14,251 nt of DNA from Egerieenecus sp048201975 (GTDB lineage: Bacteria > Bacillota > Clostridia > Christensenellales > Aristaeellaceae). Every line of letters starts with the position of its first letter. Position 1 is the stretch's first letter. Where the stretch lies: positions 1 through 14,251 of the forward strand of contig DBFBGQ010000099.1 in assembly GCA_048201975.1 (NCBI GenBank), given 5' to 3'. The translations under genes were made by a program, and so were the position numbers. Positions 1-7,600 of the stretch are shown piece after piece. The notes beneath the pieces are model-generated. The model was given only the letters and a program-made list of their open reading frames with translations. It did no database searches and was not told where the DNA came from.

Positions 1-1
1 C

Positions 2-1621
2 ATTTATACCTTTCGCATTGAGATCAACCGGCAGTTGGACGATTGCTACAACACCAATATGATCCTTCTGCGCTCCATGGGCCAGGAAATCGACAACGCC
101 CTGGCGCAGGTGGAGATTATCACCCAGGAGCTGGCCTATGATTCCAATATCATGGAGGTGCTGCAGGAGCAGCAGGTCAACAGCTTCATTGTCAAGCTGA
201 TGTTTGAGGCACAGGAGCGCGTGGAGATCAGCGAAAGCCATCTGAGCAGCTTGAACGCGGACATGGTGCTGATCCGCCTGGACGACGCCATGCCCGAGAG
301 CTATGGCCTGTGCGTGAACAGCGATTACATGGTCAGCCGGCAGGACTACCGGGATTTTCTGGAAAGCGGCGGCATCTCCGGCTGGAGCCTGGGCACGGAG
401 AGCTCCTCCGGCACGCTGACCTTTTTTCATGAGGTGTATACCAGCATCCGTCAGCGCATTGGGGTCATCATGTGCACCATCAGCCAGGACAAGCTGTTTC
501 AGCTGTTTCAGGGCGTAGAGAACATGATGGTCGTCGGGGAGCAGGGAATTCTTTATTCCAGCGACGGTGTGGCGCGCGCCCTACCTTCCCGGCTTAGTGC
601 CGGCGCATGGCTGGAAGACAACGTTTATTTTGTTTCCCAGCCCTTGGAGCGTTTGGGCCTAACGCTGCTCACGCGCACGGAGATGCAGCCCCTGCGCCGG
701 GAGGCGCTGTACAACGCGCTGCTCAATATGGCGGTGATTTCGCTGATTGGCCTGGCGTTGCTGGTGGGGTCGCACAATCAGGTGCGGAAGATGCTCAGTC
801 ACCTGGAGCAGACACGCAAGGCAGTGGTGGACCTGCCCGACGGAGCGGACCTCTCCACGCTGCTGCCGGATACCTGGAATGATGAGGCGGGGGAGTTGGC
901 GGCGGCATTCAAGCGCCTGAACAGCCGGGTGAACGAGTATTATCATCGCCTGTTGCAGGAGGAGAAGGACAAGCGTCACGCCCAGCAGATGGCCCTGCAG
1001 TATCAGTTGAACCCTCACTTTCTGTTCAATTCGCTGTACTGGCTTCAGCTCCAGCTGGAAAACCGGAACATGGACGATGATTTGAGCGACGCCATTGCGC
1101 AGCTGGGACAGGTGCTGCACTACAACCTGGAAGAGCAGCTCACGGCCACGCTGGCGGAGGAAAAACACATGGCCCAGGCATACGTGGGCTTTATGGGCGG
1201 CATGAAGGGCAGCTGCATCACGCTGGATGTGGCGTTGCCTGCCGCGCTGGAATCCGTGACCGTGCCGCGCTTCACACTGCAGCCGCTGCTGGAAAACGCC
1301 ATTCAGCACGGCTTTGTCAAGGGGAGCCCGCTGCATTTGCGGGTGATCTTTCAGGCGGAGAGCGCCTGCGCGGCGCTGCGCATTACCGTCGCCAACGACG
1401 GCAAACCGATTCCGCCCGAGCGGCTGGCGGAGCTGAACGATTACCTGCGGCAGCCGCAGAACGACCAGACGGCCCGCGGCGTAGGCCTGCGCAACATTCT
1501 GCGCCGCCTGACGCTCTCCTATGGCGATGGAGTTTCCATAACCGTTTCCTCCACGGAGGAGAAGACCCAGGTGATGATTATGCTTCCGCCCCCGAAATGC
1601 GGAAGGAAAGAGGCAACCTGA
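2..1621 (+). CDS. Sensor histidine kinase, YesM type (5'-truncated by window edge)
   Basis: Membrane sensor kinase that would autophosphorylate on histidine and pass the phosphate to the regulator encoded next. The frame is open to the left edge (IYTFRIEINRQL precedes the first in-window start, TTG at 35), so the true start lies upstream and 35 should not be taken as the start. Order of parts: extracellular sensor region to about nt 700, a membrane segment at about 710-770 (ALLNMAVISLIGLALLV), a HAMP-like linker, then the His_kinase domain with LNPHFLFNSLYW, whose phospho-acceptor His codon is 1016-1018. The ATPase domain follows with N-box LQPLLENAIQHG near 1277-1312, the G1-type NDGKPIP, and GVGLRNILRRL near 1484. 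This is the LytS/YesM class rather than the HisKA class. The stop overlaps the next start by one base. In Clostridia such pairs commonly sit beside sugar ABC transporters, but none is visible here, so the ligand is unknown. Confidence 0.93.
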   Translation: MYTFRIEINRQLDDCYNTNMILLRSMGQEIDNALAQVEIITQELAYDSNIMEVLQEQQVNSFIVKLMFEAQERVEISESHLSSLNADMVLIRLDDAMPESYGLCVNSDYMVSRQDYRDFLESGGISGWSLGTESSSGTLTFFHEVYTSIRQRIGVIMCTISQDKLFQLFQGVENMMVVGEQGILYSSDGVARALPSRLSAGAWLEDNVYFVSQPLERLGLTLLTRTEMQPLRREALYNALLNMAVISLIGLALLVGSHNQVRKMLSHLEQTRKAVVDLPDGADLSTLLPDTWNDEAGELAAAFKRLNSRVNEYYHRLLQEEKDKRHAQQMALQYQLNPHFLFNSLYWLQLQLENRNMDDDLSDAIAQLGQVLHYNLEEQLTATLAEEKHMAQAYVGFMGGMKGSCITLDVALPAALESVTVPRFTLQPLLENAIQHGFVKGSPLHLRVIFQAESACAALRITVANDGKPIPPERLAELNDYLRQPQNDQTARGVGLRNILRRLTLSYGDGVSITVSSTEEKTQVMIMLPPPKCGRKEAT

Positions 1622-2646
1622 TGAATATATTGATTGTGGATGACGACCAGATGATATGCGACGGCACAGCCAGGCGGCTGGCCAAGAGCGGCATTGCGGA
1701 GATCACGGACATCACCTGCGCCTATTCCGGTGAGGAAGCCCTGACCATTTTCCAGCAAAAGACCATTCATGTGCTGTTTACGGATATTCGCATGAACGGG
1801 CTGAGTGGCCTGGAGATGATTCAGGCGGTGAAGCGCCTGCAGCCGTATGTTATCTGCATTGTGGTTACAGCTTATGACCAGTTTCAATATGCGCAGCAGG
1901 CCATCCGCGTGGGCGTCCATGAATTTCTGGTCAAGCCGTGCAGCGGCAAGGAAATGCGGGATCAGGCATTGCAGGCGGTGAACCGTATGCGGGATTCCCA
2001 GCCCCACCGCCGGCGCCTGTTGGACGAGGCGCTGCGCGCGGCGGTGGGACAAACCGGCAGCCCGGTGGGGGAGACGTTCCGCTATTATGCCATGGAGGCG
2101 CCGGAGCAGGTGCGCCTGGTGCGGCTGACGGCGCGGGGGATGCGGCCCGAGGCGCCCGAGGGTGTGTGGTGCTATGCGCCCGGACAAGCGGACTTTATGC
2201 TCTTGGATGCCAACCGGGAGGATGCGGCGCAGGCATTGGAGGCTTCGCCCTGCGTGTCCGGCATCAGCGGGCCGGGCAATCAGCTCTGCGAGCTTTATCA
2301 GCAGGCGGGGGAGCGGCACACGGACCGGCAAATCGTGGCCATGGCCAAGCGTTTCGCCAGGGAGCACATTTGTGATCAGGTGGACATGGCGGTGGTGGCC
2401 AACGCCATGAATTTGAGCTACAGCTATTTCAGCCGCATTTTTCATGAGGAGACCGGCATGACCTTTTCCAAGTACATGCAGCATCTGCGCATTGAGGAGG
2501 CCGGACAGATGCTCCTGGCCGGGGAGAAGCTGGTGGATATCGCCGCCAAGCTGGGCTATCAGAATGCGGCGAACCTTACCCGCGCATTTAACCGCGAGCT
2601 GGGTATGTCCCCCAGCCAATGGGCGGACAGGCAGGGGAAAGCCTGA
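1621..2646 (+). CDS. Response regulator, receiver plus AraC-type DNA-binding domain (YesN type)
   Basis: Cytoplasmic transcription regulator, 341 aa, partner of the kinase just upstream. The receiver domain covers residues 1-120: acidic pocket DDD at 7-9, phospho-acceptor D55 in FTDIRMNG, switch T83, and K105 in FLVKP. A middle region of about 110 residues matches nothing I recognise. The C-terminal 105 residues are an AraC-family double helix-turn-helix, including LSYSYFSRIFHEETGMTFSKYM and IAAKLGYQNAANLTRAFNRELGMSP. I chose ATG 1621 over the in-frame ATG 1597 because GGAAAGAGG at 1605-1613 sits at proper distance before it, and because MNILIVDDD is the normal beginning of a receiver domain. 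The start overlaps the kinase stop, which implies coupled translation. Target genes are not in the window; a terminator follows directly. Confidence 0.95.
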   Translation: MNILIVDDDQMICDGTARRLAKSGIAEITDITCAYSGEEALTIFQQKTIHVLFTDIRMNGLSGLEMIQAVKRLQPYVICIVVTAYDQFQYAQQAIRVGVHEFLVKPCSGKEMRDQALQAVNRMRDSQPHRRRLLDEALRAAVGQTGSPVGETFRYYAMEAPEQVRLVRLTARGMRPEAPEGVWCYAPGQADFMLLDANREDAAQALEASPCVSGISGPGNQLCELYQQAGERHTDRQIVAMAKRFAREHICDQVDMAVVANAMNLSYSYFSRIFHEETGMTFSKYMQHLRIEEAGQMLLAGEKLVDIAAKLGYQNAANLTRAFNRELGMSPSQWADRQGKA

Positions 2647-2668
2647 TGCTTTGCCCGGCACGCGCGGA

Positions 2669-2709
2669 ACGGCGTTTCTTCTGCGAGGGCGCGAGAGACG
2701 CCGTTTTTT
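2669..2709 (+). terminator. Rho-independent terminator after the two-component operon
   Basis: An 11-bp stem formed by 2669-2679 (ACGGCGTTTCT) and 2694-2704 (AGAGACGCCGT), with one G-U pair, is followed by six T (2704-2709). It lies 23 bases after the regulator stop codon and separates the two-component genes from the sporulation cassette. Confidence 0.88.
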
Positions 2710-2752
2710 GCAGCCTGCGGAAGCGTGAAAACTGTCCGCACGGCGGGATTTT

Positions 2753-2791
2753 GCGCCAACGGGAGAATTTTCCCGGATTTTCCAGTGGCGC
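2753..2791. repeat. Nested inverted repeats just upstream of the spoVT promoter
   Basis: GCGCCA (2753-2758) and TGGCGC (2786-2791) form an outer inverted repeat. Inside it lies the near-palindrome CGGGAGAATTTTCCCG (2760-2775), with one imperfect pair. GGCGCGCGCC (2787-2796) is also self-complementary and abuts the -35 element. There is no T-tract, so it does not look like a terminator. It could be a protein binding site; this is inference from symmetry and position only. Confidence 0.4.
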
Positions 2792-2796
2792 GCGCC

Positions 2797-2825
2797 GCAT
2801 AGTACCTCCTCAAAATCCCATACTA
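2797..2825 (+). promoter_or_regulatory. Candidate sigma-G (forespore) promoter for spoVT
   Basis: GCATA at 2797-2801 and CATACTA at 2819-2825 are separated by 17 bases. This resembles the known sigma-G pattern (a GNATA-like -35 and a CATNNTA-like -10). spoVT of Bacillus subtilis is a known sigma-G gene. No good sigma-A promoter was seen in the same gap. Expected transcription start is near 2832, giving a leader of about 35 nt before the GTG start. Confidence 0.68.
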
Positions 2826-2866
2826 GCCAATGCAAAGACAATCAGGAAAGCAAGGAGGCAGGCTTT

Positions 2867-3421
2867 GTGCGAGCGACGGGCATTGTGCGCAGAATTGACG
2901 AACTGGGACGGGTGGTTATACCCAAGGAGATTCGTAGAACACTTCGTATTCGAGAGGGCGACCCGCTGGAGATTTACACAGACCGAGATGGCGAGGTCAT
3001 TTTGAAGAAATACTCTCCCATCGGAGAGATGTCCTCGTTTGCCAAGGATTATACCGAATCCTTGTTCCGTTCCCTGGGGCATATCGCCTGCATCGTGGAC
3101 CGGGATCAGGTGGTGGCGGCCAGCGGCGTAAGCAAAAAGGAGCTATGGGATAAGCCCATCAGCCACGACCTGGAGGCGGCGATTGCCAACCGGCAGACAG
3201 TGGCGCTCAATCGCCAAAATGGAAGCCGTACCGTGGCCGTTACCAGCGAAGAGGATCCTTCGGGCTATACCGCGCAGGTGCTTTCGCCCATTATTGCGGA
3301 TGGGGAGGCCATCGGCGCCGTGCTGCTCCTTAGCCGCGAGCAAGGGGCGCGCATGGGGGACACAGAGCTAAAAGTGGCCGAAACCGCTGCGGGGATTGTA
3401 GGCCGACAGATGGAGCAATGA
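2867..3421 (+). CDS. spoVT: Stage V sporulation protein T (AbrB-family regulator)
   Basis: Forespore transcription regulator, 184 aa, close to the 178 aa of the B. subtilis protein. Residues 1-50 are the swapped-hairpin AbrB DNA-binding domain and follow the family nearly residue for residue (ATGIVRRIDELGRVVIPKE, IRRTLRIREGDPLEIY, GEVILKKYSPIGE). The rest is a GAF-like domain ending in the typical VAETAAGIVGRQMEQ. In Bacillus it tunes the sigma-G regulon and spore germination behaviour. The start is GTG at 2867, set by AAGGAGG at 2852-2858 with 8 bases between and by alignment to the family N-terminus (MKATGIVRRID in Bacillus). Its stop overlaps the next start (ATGA), so it heads a coupled cassette, whereas in Bacillus it stands apart from ytfIJ and dacF. 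Confidence 0.97.
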   Translation: MRATGIVRRIDELGRVVIPKEIRRTLRIREGDPLEIYTDRDGEVILKKYSPIGEMSSFAKDYTESLFRSLGHIACIVDRDQVVAASGVSKKELWDKPISHDLEAAIANRQTVALNRQNGSRTVAVTSEEDPSGYTAQVLSPIIADGEAIGAVLLLSREQGARMGDTELKVAETAAGIVGRQMEQ

Positions 3422-3993
3422 ACCCGCTGCTGCTGGGGCTATTGCTGGCAGCGCTGCTGGCCACGCCCCTGGAGCTTCAGCTGGTGCTCAGCGCCGGAGA
3501 GAGCGTGACCGGGCAGGCGCGGCTGTGGGTGTGGGGGGTGCCCCTCCGCTGGGCGTTTCGCACCCAGCGGGAGAAGCACCGCCTGCGCTTGTTGGTGCGG
3601 GGTGGTAGGGTCCATACCGGAGAGCGGCAAGCGCCCACCATTGCTCCAAGCCGCGCAAAGGTTTGGTTGGGCACGCTGCTGCGCACGGACCGGGCTAGGA
3701 AATGGCTGCTGAACGGCATCCGCCTGACGCATTGCGATGCCAGGTTGCGCCTGGCCATGCGCGACGCCGCGAAAACGGCGGTGCTTACGGGAGCGCTGGC
3801 CGCCCTCAGCGGACTGTTGCCACAGCGGCTCCGGCTTCGCGTCGCCCCGGATTTCTGGGGGGAGCATAGCGCCTTTTTCCTGCGATTGGGGTTGGTTACC
3901 CATCTGGGGACGCTCGCGGTGACGGGGTTGCTATTGCTGAGCGCCTGGGCGGCGGAGCGCAGAGAACATCGGAACGATAGGGAGGGAACATAA
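3418..3993 (+). CDS. DUF2953 (YtfI-like) membrane-associated protein
   Basis: 191 aa, function not established. The N-terminus is a hydrophobic segment (LLLGLLLAALLATPLELQLVL) that may be a membrane anchor or signal. A basic, arginine-rich middle follows, then MRDAAKTAVLTGALAALSGLL and LRLRVAPDFWGEHSAFFLRLGL, and a second hydrophobic stretch near the end (LGTLAVTGLLLLSAW). This layout, with a DAA-x-TA-x2-GAL-like section and a P-x-F section, fits the DUF2953 family. The assignment is supported by position: YtfI-type genes directly precede ytfJ in Bacillus and many Clostridia. The start overlaps the spoVT stop and the stop overlaps the ytfJ start by one base. Sequence similarity to the family is weak, so the family name rests partly on context. 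Confidence 0.75.
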   Translation: MNPLLLGLLLAALLATPLELQLVLSAGESVTGQARLWVWGVPLRWAFRTQREKHRLRLLVRGGRVHTGERQAPTIAPSRAKVWLGTLLRTDRARKWLLNGIRLTHCDARLRLAMRDAAKTAVLTGALAALSGLLPQRLRLRVAPDFWGEHSAFFLRLGLVTHLGTLAVTGLLLLSAWAAERREHRNDREGT

Positions 3994-4421
3994 TGGAGCA
4001 TCCCATTGGGGAGATGATGCAAAGCACCATGGCCAGCATCAAGGACATGGTGGATGTGAATACCGTGGTGGGGGACCCGGTGGTGGCGGCTACCGGTGCC
4101 ACGATCATCCCGGTGAGCAAGGTCAGCTTCGGCTATGTGACCGGCGGGGGCGACCTTCCTTGTGAGGAGAAGGCGAAGCTGCATCCGCCGCTGGAAAGCT
4201 CCGCCTTCCCCTTTGTGGGGGGAAGCGGCGCGGGGGTTTCGGTGCAGCCCGTGGGCTTTCTGGTGGTTTCAGGGGAGGATGTGCGCATGCTTCCCGCCCA
4301 GCCGCTGACGGTGGCGGATCGGATGGTGGAGCTGCTGCCCGGCGTGGTGGAGGATATGAAACACATTTTCTCCAAAGACGGGCGCAGGCATAGCGGCCCG
4401 CCCACCTATGGGGAGGGATGA
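3993..4421 (+). CDS. ytfJ: YtfJ (GerW-family) sporulation protein
   Basis: 142 aa, the usual family length. It begins with HPIGEMMQSTMASIKDMVDVNTVVGDPV and continues with a TIIPVSKVSFGYVTGGGD block and the glycine-rich FVGGSGAGVSVQPVGFLV, all typical of YtfJ/GerW. In B. subtilis this family is produced in the forespore and in Streptomyces (GerW) it affects spore germination; the biochemical role is unknown. No signal peptide or membrane segment is seen, so it is probably cytoplasmic in the forespore. GGGAGGG (3981-3987) precedes ATG 3993. The gene overlaps the one before by one base and runs into the dacF-like start, supporting a single transcript from the spoVT promoter. Confidence 0.93.
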   Translation: MEHPIGEMMQSTMASIKDMVDVNTVVGDPVVAATGATIIPVSKVSFGYVTGGGDLPCEEKAKLHPPLESSAFPFVGGSGAGVSVQPVGFLVVSGEDVRMLPAQPLTVADRMVELLPGVVEDMKHIFSKDGRRHSGPPTYGEG

Positions 4422-4426
4422 GCATG
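4411..4426 (+). promoter_or_regulatory. Ribosome binding site deciding the dacF-like start
   Basis: GGGAGG (4411-4416) is followed by two in-frame ATG codons, at 4418 and 4424. The first is only one base away, too close for initiation; the second is at 7 bases, the normal spacing. ATG 4424 is therefore the better start. Confidence 0.65.
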
Positions 4427-5611
4427 GATAGGCAAGCGATGCGGGAGGAGAGCTTCCAACGGGAAGGCTCCTCCCGAGCTTTTTCATGTGGGAAAGCGCG
4501 GTGGATGGCGGCGCTGGCGGCTGCGCTCCTGGCGCTGCTGTGGCAGCCTGGGGCGGCACAGGCGCAGGAAGTAACAAGCTCCGCCGCGTCCGCCATTGTG
4601 ATCGAGGCCCAGCATGGCACAGTGCTTCTGTCCCATCAGGCGGATGTGGAGCGCCCCATGGCGTCCACCACCAAGGTGATGACTGCGCTGCTGGCCCTGG
4701 AGGAGTGTGACTTGACCGAGCTGGTTACCGCCGGGCATAACGCCTTTGGCGTGCCGGGCACTAGCATCTACTTGAGCGAAGGCGAGACGCTGACCATGGA
4801 GGATATGCTCTACGGGCTGATGCTGGCCAGCGGCAATGATGCGGCGGTGGCCATCGCCGAGCATATCGACGGCTCGGTGGAGAGCTTCTGCCAGCGTATG
4901 ACGGCGCGCGCCCGGGAGCTGGGCTGTGAGCATACGGTGTTTCTGACGCCCCATGGTCTGCCCCAGGAGGGACATTATACCACCGCCTATGATCTGGCGC
5001 TGATTGCCCGGGAAGCCATGAAAAATGAAACCTTCCGCCAGATTGTTTCCACTACCCGGGCCACCATTCCCTGGGAGGGCCGCTCCTATGACCGTATCCT
5101 GAACAACAAAAACAAGCTGCTGACCTCGTATCCAGGGGCGACCGGCATCAAGACGGGCTATACCCGGGCTGCAGGCCGGTGCCTGGTTTCCAGCGCGCAG
5201 CGGGACGGTATGGAGCTAATTTGCGTGGTGCTAAACTGTGCGGATTGGTTTGACGAATCCGCTCGATTGCTGGATGCCGCTTTCGAGCAGTATGGTTGGT
5301 GCGCCATGCTGGAGGCGGGGGAGACCGTGCGGGAAATGACGGTGGAGGTCAGCGACGGCACGGCGCTGCCCATTGTGGCCCAGGGGGATCTGGGGGCAGC
5401 CGTGCCCAAGGACAGCCTGCCGGACCTGGAGCTGGAGCTGCCGGAGCGACTGGAAGCGCCCATAGACCGTGGGGAGGTGTTGGGGCTTGCGCGCATGGTG
5501 GTGCGCGGTGAGACGGTTGCGCAGGTGCCCCTGGTAGCCGGAAAGGCGGTGGTCCGGGATGACTTTCCCTACCGCCTCCGCCACTATTTCTCCCTCTGGC
5601 TTACCCAATGA
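4424..5611 (+). CDS. dacF: D-alanyl-D-alanine carboxypeptidase, PBP5/DacF type
   Basis: Serine DD-peptidase (peptidase S11) that removes the terminal D-Ala from peptidoglycan stem peptides outside the membrane; 395 aa. A signal peptide lies at about residues 25-47 (WMAALAAALLALLWQPGAAQA), with likely cleavage after AQA. All three catalytic motifs are present: S81-T-T-K84, S136-G-N138 and K243-T-G245, along with TPHGLPQEGHYTTAYD between them. A beta-rich C-terminal domain follows, ending in an aromatic basic tail (YRLRHYFSLWLTQ) that may be the membrane-binding helix. The N-terminus before the signal is long (about 24 residues). It is last in the spoVT-ytfI-ytfJ cassette, so a role in spore cortex or germ cell wall peptidoglycan is likely. 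DacF is the best match by context, but DacB or DacA cannot be excluded. The alternative start is 4418. Confidence 0.92.
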   Translation: MDRQAMREESFQREGSSRAFSCGKARWMAALAAALLALLWQPGAAQAQEVTSSAASAIVIEAQHGTVLLSHQADVERPMASTTKVMTALLALEECDLTELVTAGHNAFGVPGTSIYLSEGETLTMEDMLYGLMLASGNDAAVAIAEHIDGSVESFCQRMTARARELGCEHTVFLTPHGLPQEGHYTTAYDLALIAREAMKNETFRQIVSTTRATIPWEGRSYDRILNNKNKLLTSYPGATGIKTGYTRAAGRCLVSSAQRDGMELICVVLNCADWFDESARLLDAAFEQYGWCAMLEAGETVREMTVEVSDGTALPIVAQGDLGAAVPKDSLPDLELELPERLEAPIDRGEVLGLARMVVRGETVAQVPLVAGKAVVRDDFPYRLRHYFSLWLTQ

Positions 5612-5654
5612 ACCAAGGACCACACGTTTCCAGGCGGATGTCGCTCGCGCGCTC

Positions 5655-5683
5655 TTGTGTTTTCCCGCGTTTTTTGGTATGCT
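5655..5683 (+). promoter_or_regulatory. Candidate sigma-A promoter for the GNAT-rluB-mnmM group
   Basis: TTGTGT (5655-5660), 17 bases, then TATGCT (5678-5683) preceded by TGG, an extended -10. The start of transcription would be near 5690, which places ATG 5744 within the transcript and excludes the start codons further upstream. No terminator was found between the dacF-like gene and this site, so read-through from the sporulation cassette is possible. Confidence 0.5.
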
Positions 5684-5743
5684 TACATGGATGTGGCAAC
5701 GCTTGCGCAGGCGGTTGCTGTGAGCGAAAGGGCGGGGAGGCGC

Positions 5744-6307
5744 ATGCTGAAGGTTCGCAAACTGACCCAGGAGGAGCTGGAAACGTTGCCGCCTCTTTCC
5801 GCAGCGTGCCTGTGTGGGGATGAAACGGTGCTGCGCATGGGGCGTAGCGGCTTTTCGATGGGTTATGTACCCCTGGAAAAAGCGGAGTGGCGGAATTTTC
5901 CGCCTTCGTTACCCCTGCCGTTGCCCGAACTGATTACGCGGATGGATGCGTCCGCTTATGGGGCGTTTGAGGAGCAGAAATTCTGCGCCTTGGCCGTGGT
6001 GTGCCGGGATGGCCAAGGCTGGGGCGAGCTGCTGGATATTCGGGTGGACGCGGCATGGCGCAGGCAGGGGATCGCCACGGCGCTGCTGGCTTCCTGCGAA
6101 GGGTTTGCCGTCCGGCGCGGCCTCCATGGCCTGCGGGTCACCGTCAGCGATCAAAACCCGGTCATGTGCCAGTTCTTGGAGGCCAGCGGCTTTCAGGTGC
6201 AGGGGATGGACCGTTTCCTGTACAGCCGCCTTCCGGAGGAGCGGAACAAACCCTTGGCCCTGCGGGCTTGCGCCCTGATGTGCTACAAGATGACGGAAAG
6301 AGGATGA
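5744..6307 (+). CDS. GNAT-family N-acetyltransferase
   Basis: Acetyl-CoA-dependent transferase of unknown substrate, 187 aa. The acetyl-CoA binding motif A is clear: GELLDIRVDAAWRRQGIATA, with R-x-x-G-x-A making the pyrophosphate loop, then ALLASCEGFAVRRGLHGLRV. The usual motif B follows (NPVMCQFLEASGFQVQG). The N-terminal 90 residues are not recognisable. I place the start at ATG 5744 because GGGGAGG lies at 5734-5740 and because a promoter-like sequence would make upstream starts untranscribed; the spacing is short (3 bases). An in-frame start at 5690 (MDVATLAQ) is the alternative. It is followed after 4 bases by the pseudouridine synthase gene. Confidence 0.85.
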   Translation: MLKVRKLTQEELETLPPLSAACLCGDETVLRMGRSGFSMGYVPLEKAEWRNFPPSLPLPLPELITRMDASAYGAFEEQKFCALAVVCRDGQGWGELLDIRVDAAWRRQGIATALLASCEGFAVRRGLHGLRVTVSDQNPVMCQFLEASGFQVQGMDRFLYSRLPEERNKPLALRACALMCYKMTERG

Positions 6308-6311
6308 ACCC

Positions 6312-7016
6312 ATGCGTTTGCAAAAGTATCTGGCCCAAAGCGGCGTGGCGTCCAGGCGAGCGGCGGAAAAGCTCATTGCCGAGGGCCATGTGACCGTGAA
6401 TGGGGAGAAAATTACCCAGATGGGCGTGCAGGTGGAAGAGAATGACCGGGTGGCCGTGGATGGAAAGGTCGTTCATCTGGAGGAGGAGAAACACTATCTG
6501 CTGTATTACAAGCCCATCGGCGAAGTCACCACCGTGCAGGACCCCGAAGGGCGTCCCACGGTGCTGGACAAGTTCCGGGATTATCCCGTTCGCCTGGTGC
6601 CTGCGGGCCGCCTGGACTTTGACAGCGAAGGGCTGCTGCTGCTGACCAATGACGGCGATGTGATTCAGCGGGTGCTGCACCCCAGCCACGAGGTAGAGAA
6701 AAGCTATTTGACCAAGGTTAGCAATCATCTCACTGCCGAGGAGCTTGCCCGGCTCAGGTCAGGCGTGATGCTGGATGGGCGGATGACCTCTCCTGCGCGG
6801 CTGCGGGTCATTAAGGAGGAAACCTTCTCCACCACCGTGCTGGTGAGCATCCATGAGGGGCGGAACCGGCAGGTGCGGCGCATGTTCGAGGCGGTGGGCC
6901 ATCAAGTGGTGGCGCTGAAGCGGGTGCGCTTCGGTCCCCTGCAGCTGGGGGATCTTCGCCGGGGCTGCTGGCGTTACCTGACCGATGAAGAAGTACAAAG
7001 GTTAAAGGAGCTGTGA
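6312..7016 (+). CDS. rluB: Pseudouridine synthase, RsuA/RluB family
   Basis: Isomerises a uridine of ribosomal RNA to pseudouridine; 234 aa. The first 50 residues form an S4 RNA-binding domain (MRLQKYLAQSGVASRRAAEK, HVTVNGEKI). The catalytic domain holds KPIGEVTTVQDPEGRPTV and GRLDFDSEGLLLLTNDGD, with D102 of GRLD as the catalytic aspartate, and later EGRNRQVRRMFEAVGHQV and LKRVRFGPLQLGDL. The size and S4 domain fit RluB of Gram-positive bacteria (23S rRNA, helix 90 region), but RsuA, RluE and RluF belong to the same family, so the exact target is not certain. In B. subtilis rluB (ypuL) also lies near a sporulation carboxypeptidase gene (dacB), which agrees with the context here. Confidence 0.92.
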   Translation: MRLQKYLAQSGVASRRAAEKLIAEGHVTVNGEKITQMGVQVEENDRVAVDGKVVHLEEEKHYLLYYKPIGEVTTVQDPEGRPTVLDKFRDYPVRLVPAGRLDFDSEGLLLLTNDGDVIQRVLHPSHEVEKSYLTKVSNHLTAEELARLRSGVMLDGRMTSPARLRVIKEETFSTTVLVSIHEGRNRQVRRMFEAVGHQVVALKRVRFGPLQLGDLRRGCWRYLTDEEVQRLKEL

Positions 7017-7018
7017 GC

Positions 7019-7594
7019 ATGAGCTTCGTGTTGCGCAGCGCTCGTTATTTGGCCCAGGACGCTCTGCGCCAGGCCCTGCGGCCCGGAGCCAGGGTGGTGG
7101 ACGCCACCATGGGCAACGGGTACGATACCTGCTTTCTGGCGGAACTGGTGGGGGAGACGGGGCATGTCATTGCCTTTGACCTGCAAGCGGATGCTGTGGA
7201 GCGTACCCGCTGCCTGCTGAAGTCCCGGGGACTGTTGGAACGCTGCTCATTGCATTGCGTGGGGCATGAGCATTTGGCAGAGGTCGTGGGGGAGCCGCTG
7301 GACGCGGTGATGTTAAACCTTGGGTGGCTGCCGGGGGGCGATAAATCCATCACCACCCGCTGGGAAACCACCATCCAGGCGGTGCAGGCCGCCTTGGAAT
7401 TGCTGGTCCCCGGAGGCCTGCTGACCCTCTGCGCCTATCCTGGCCATCCCGCCGGAGACGAGGAGCGGGAGCGCCTGACGGCCTTCTTCGCGTCCCTTCG
7501 CCCCCAGGAGTTCAATGTGCTGCATCAGAGGTTTCTCAACGCGGGCCCTGGCGCCCCGGAGTGCTTTCTGGTGCAGAAACAGGGAATGGAATAA
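7019..7594 (+). CDS. mnmM: tRNA (mnm5s2U34) methyltransferase MnmM (YtqB family)
   Basis: Class I SAM-dependent methyltransferase of the 'rRNA_methylase' Pfam family (YtqB of Bacillus). Members were recently shown to methylate 5-aminomethyl-2-thiouridine at the tRNA wobble position. 191 aa. SAM motif I is VVDATMGNGYDT (residues 27-37 or so), acidic motif II is IAFDLQ (D54), and the family signature LNLGWLPGGDKSITT follows, then LELLVPGGLLTLCAYPGH. ATG 7019 is preferred to GTG 7013 because AAAGGAG (7004-7010) lies 8 bases before it; the GTG would overlap the stop of the preceding gene. It is the last gene of the group and a terminator follows. Confidence 0.9.
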   Translation: MSFVLRSARYLAQDALRQALRPGARVVDATMGNGYDTCFLAELVGETGHVIAFDLQADAVERTRCLLKSRGLLERCSLHCVGHEHLAEVVGEPLDAVMLNLGWLPGGDKSITTRWETTIQAVQAALELLVPGGLLTLCAYPGHPAGDEERERLTAFFASLRPQEFNVLHQRFLNAGPGAPECFLVQKQGME

Positions 7595-7600
7595 GTAACC

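Noticed and set aside
1519..2841. Minus-strand open frame of 440 codons opposite the response regulator
   Set aside because: Antisense to a clear receiver/AraC gene and running through the terminator; no family signature.
5612..5680. Terminator after the dacF-like gene (CGCG...CGCG followed by TTTTTT at about 5648-5675)
   Set aside because: The possible stem is only 4-5 bp with a loop of about 15 bases, too weak to support; the T-run is part of a promoter spacer.
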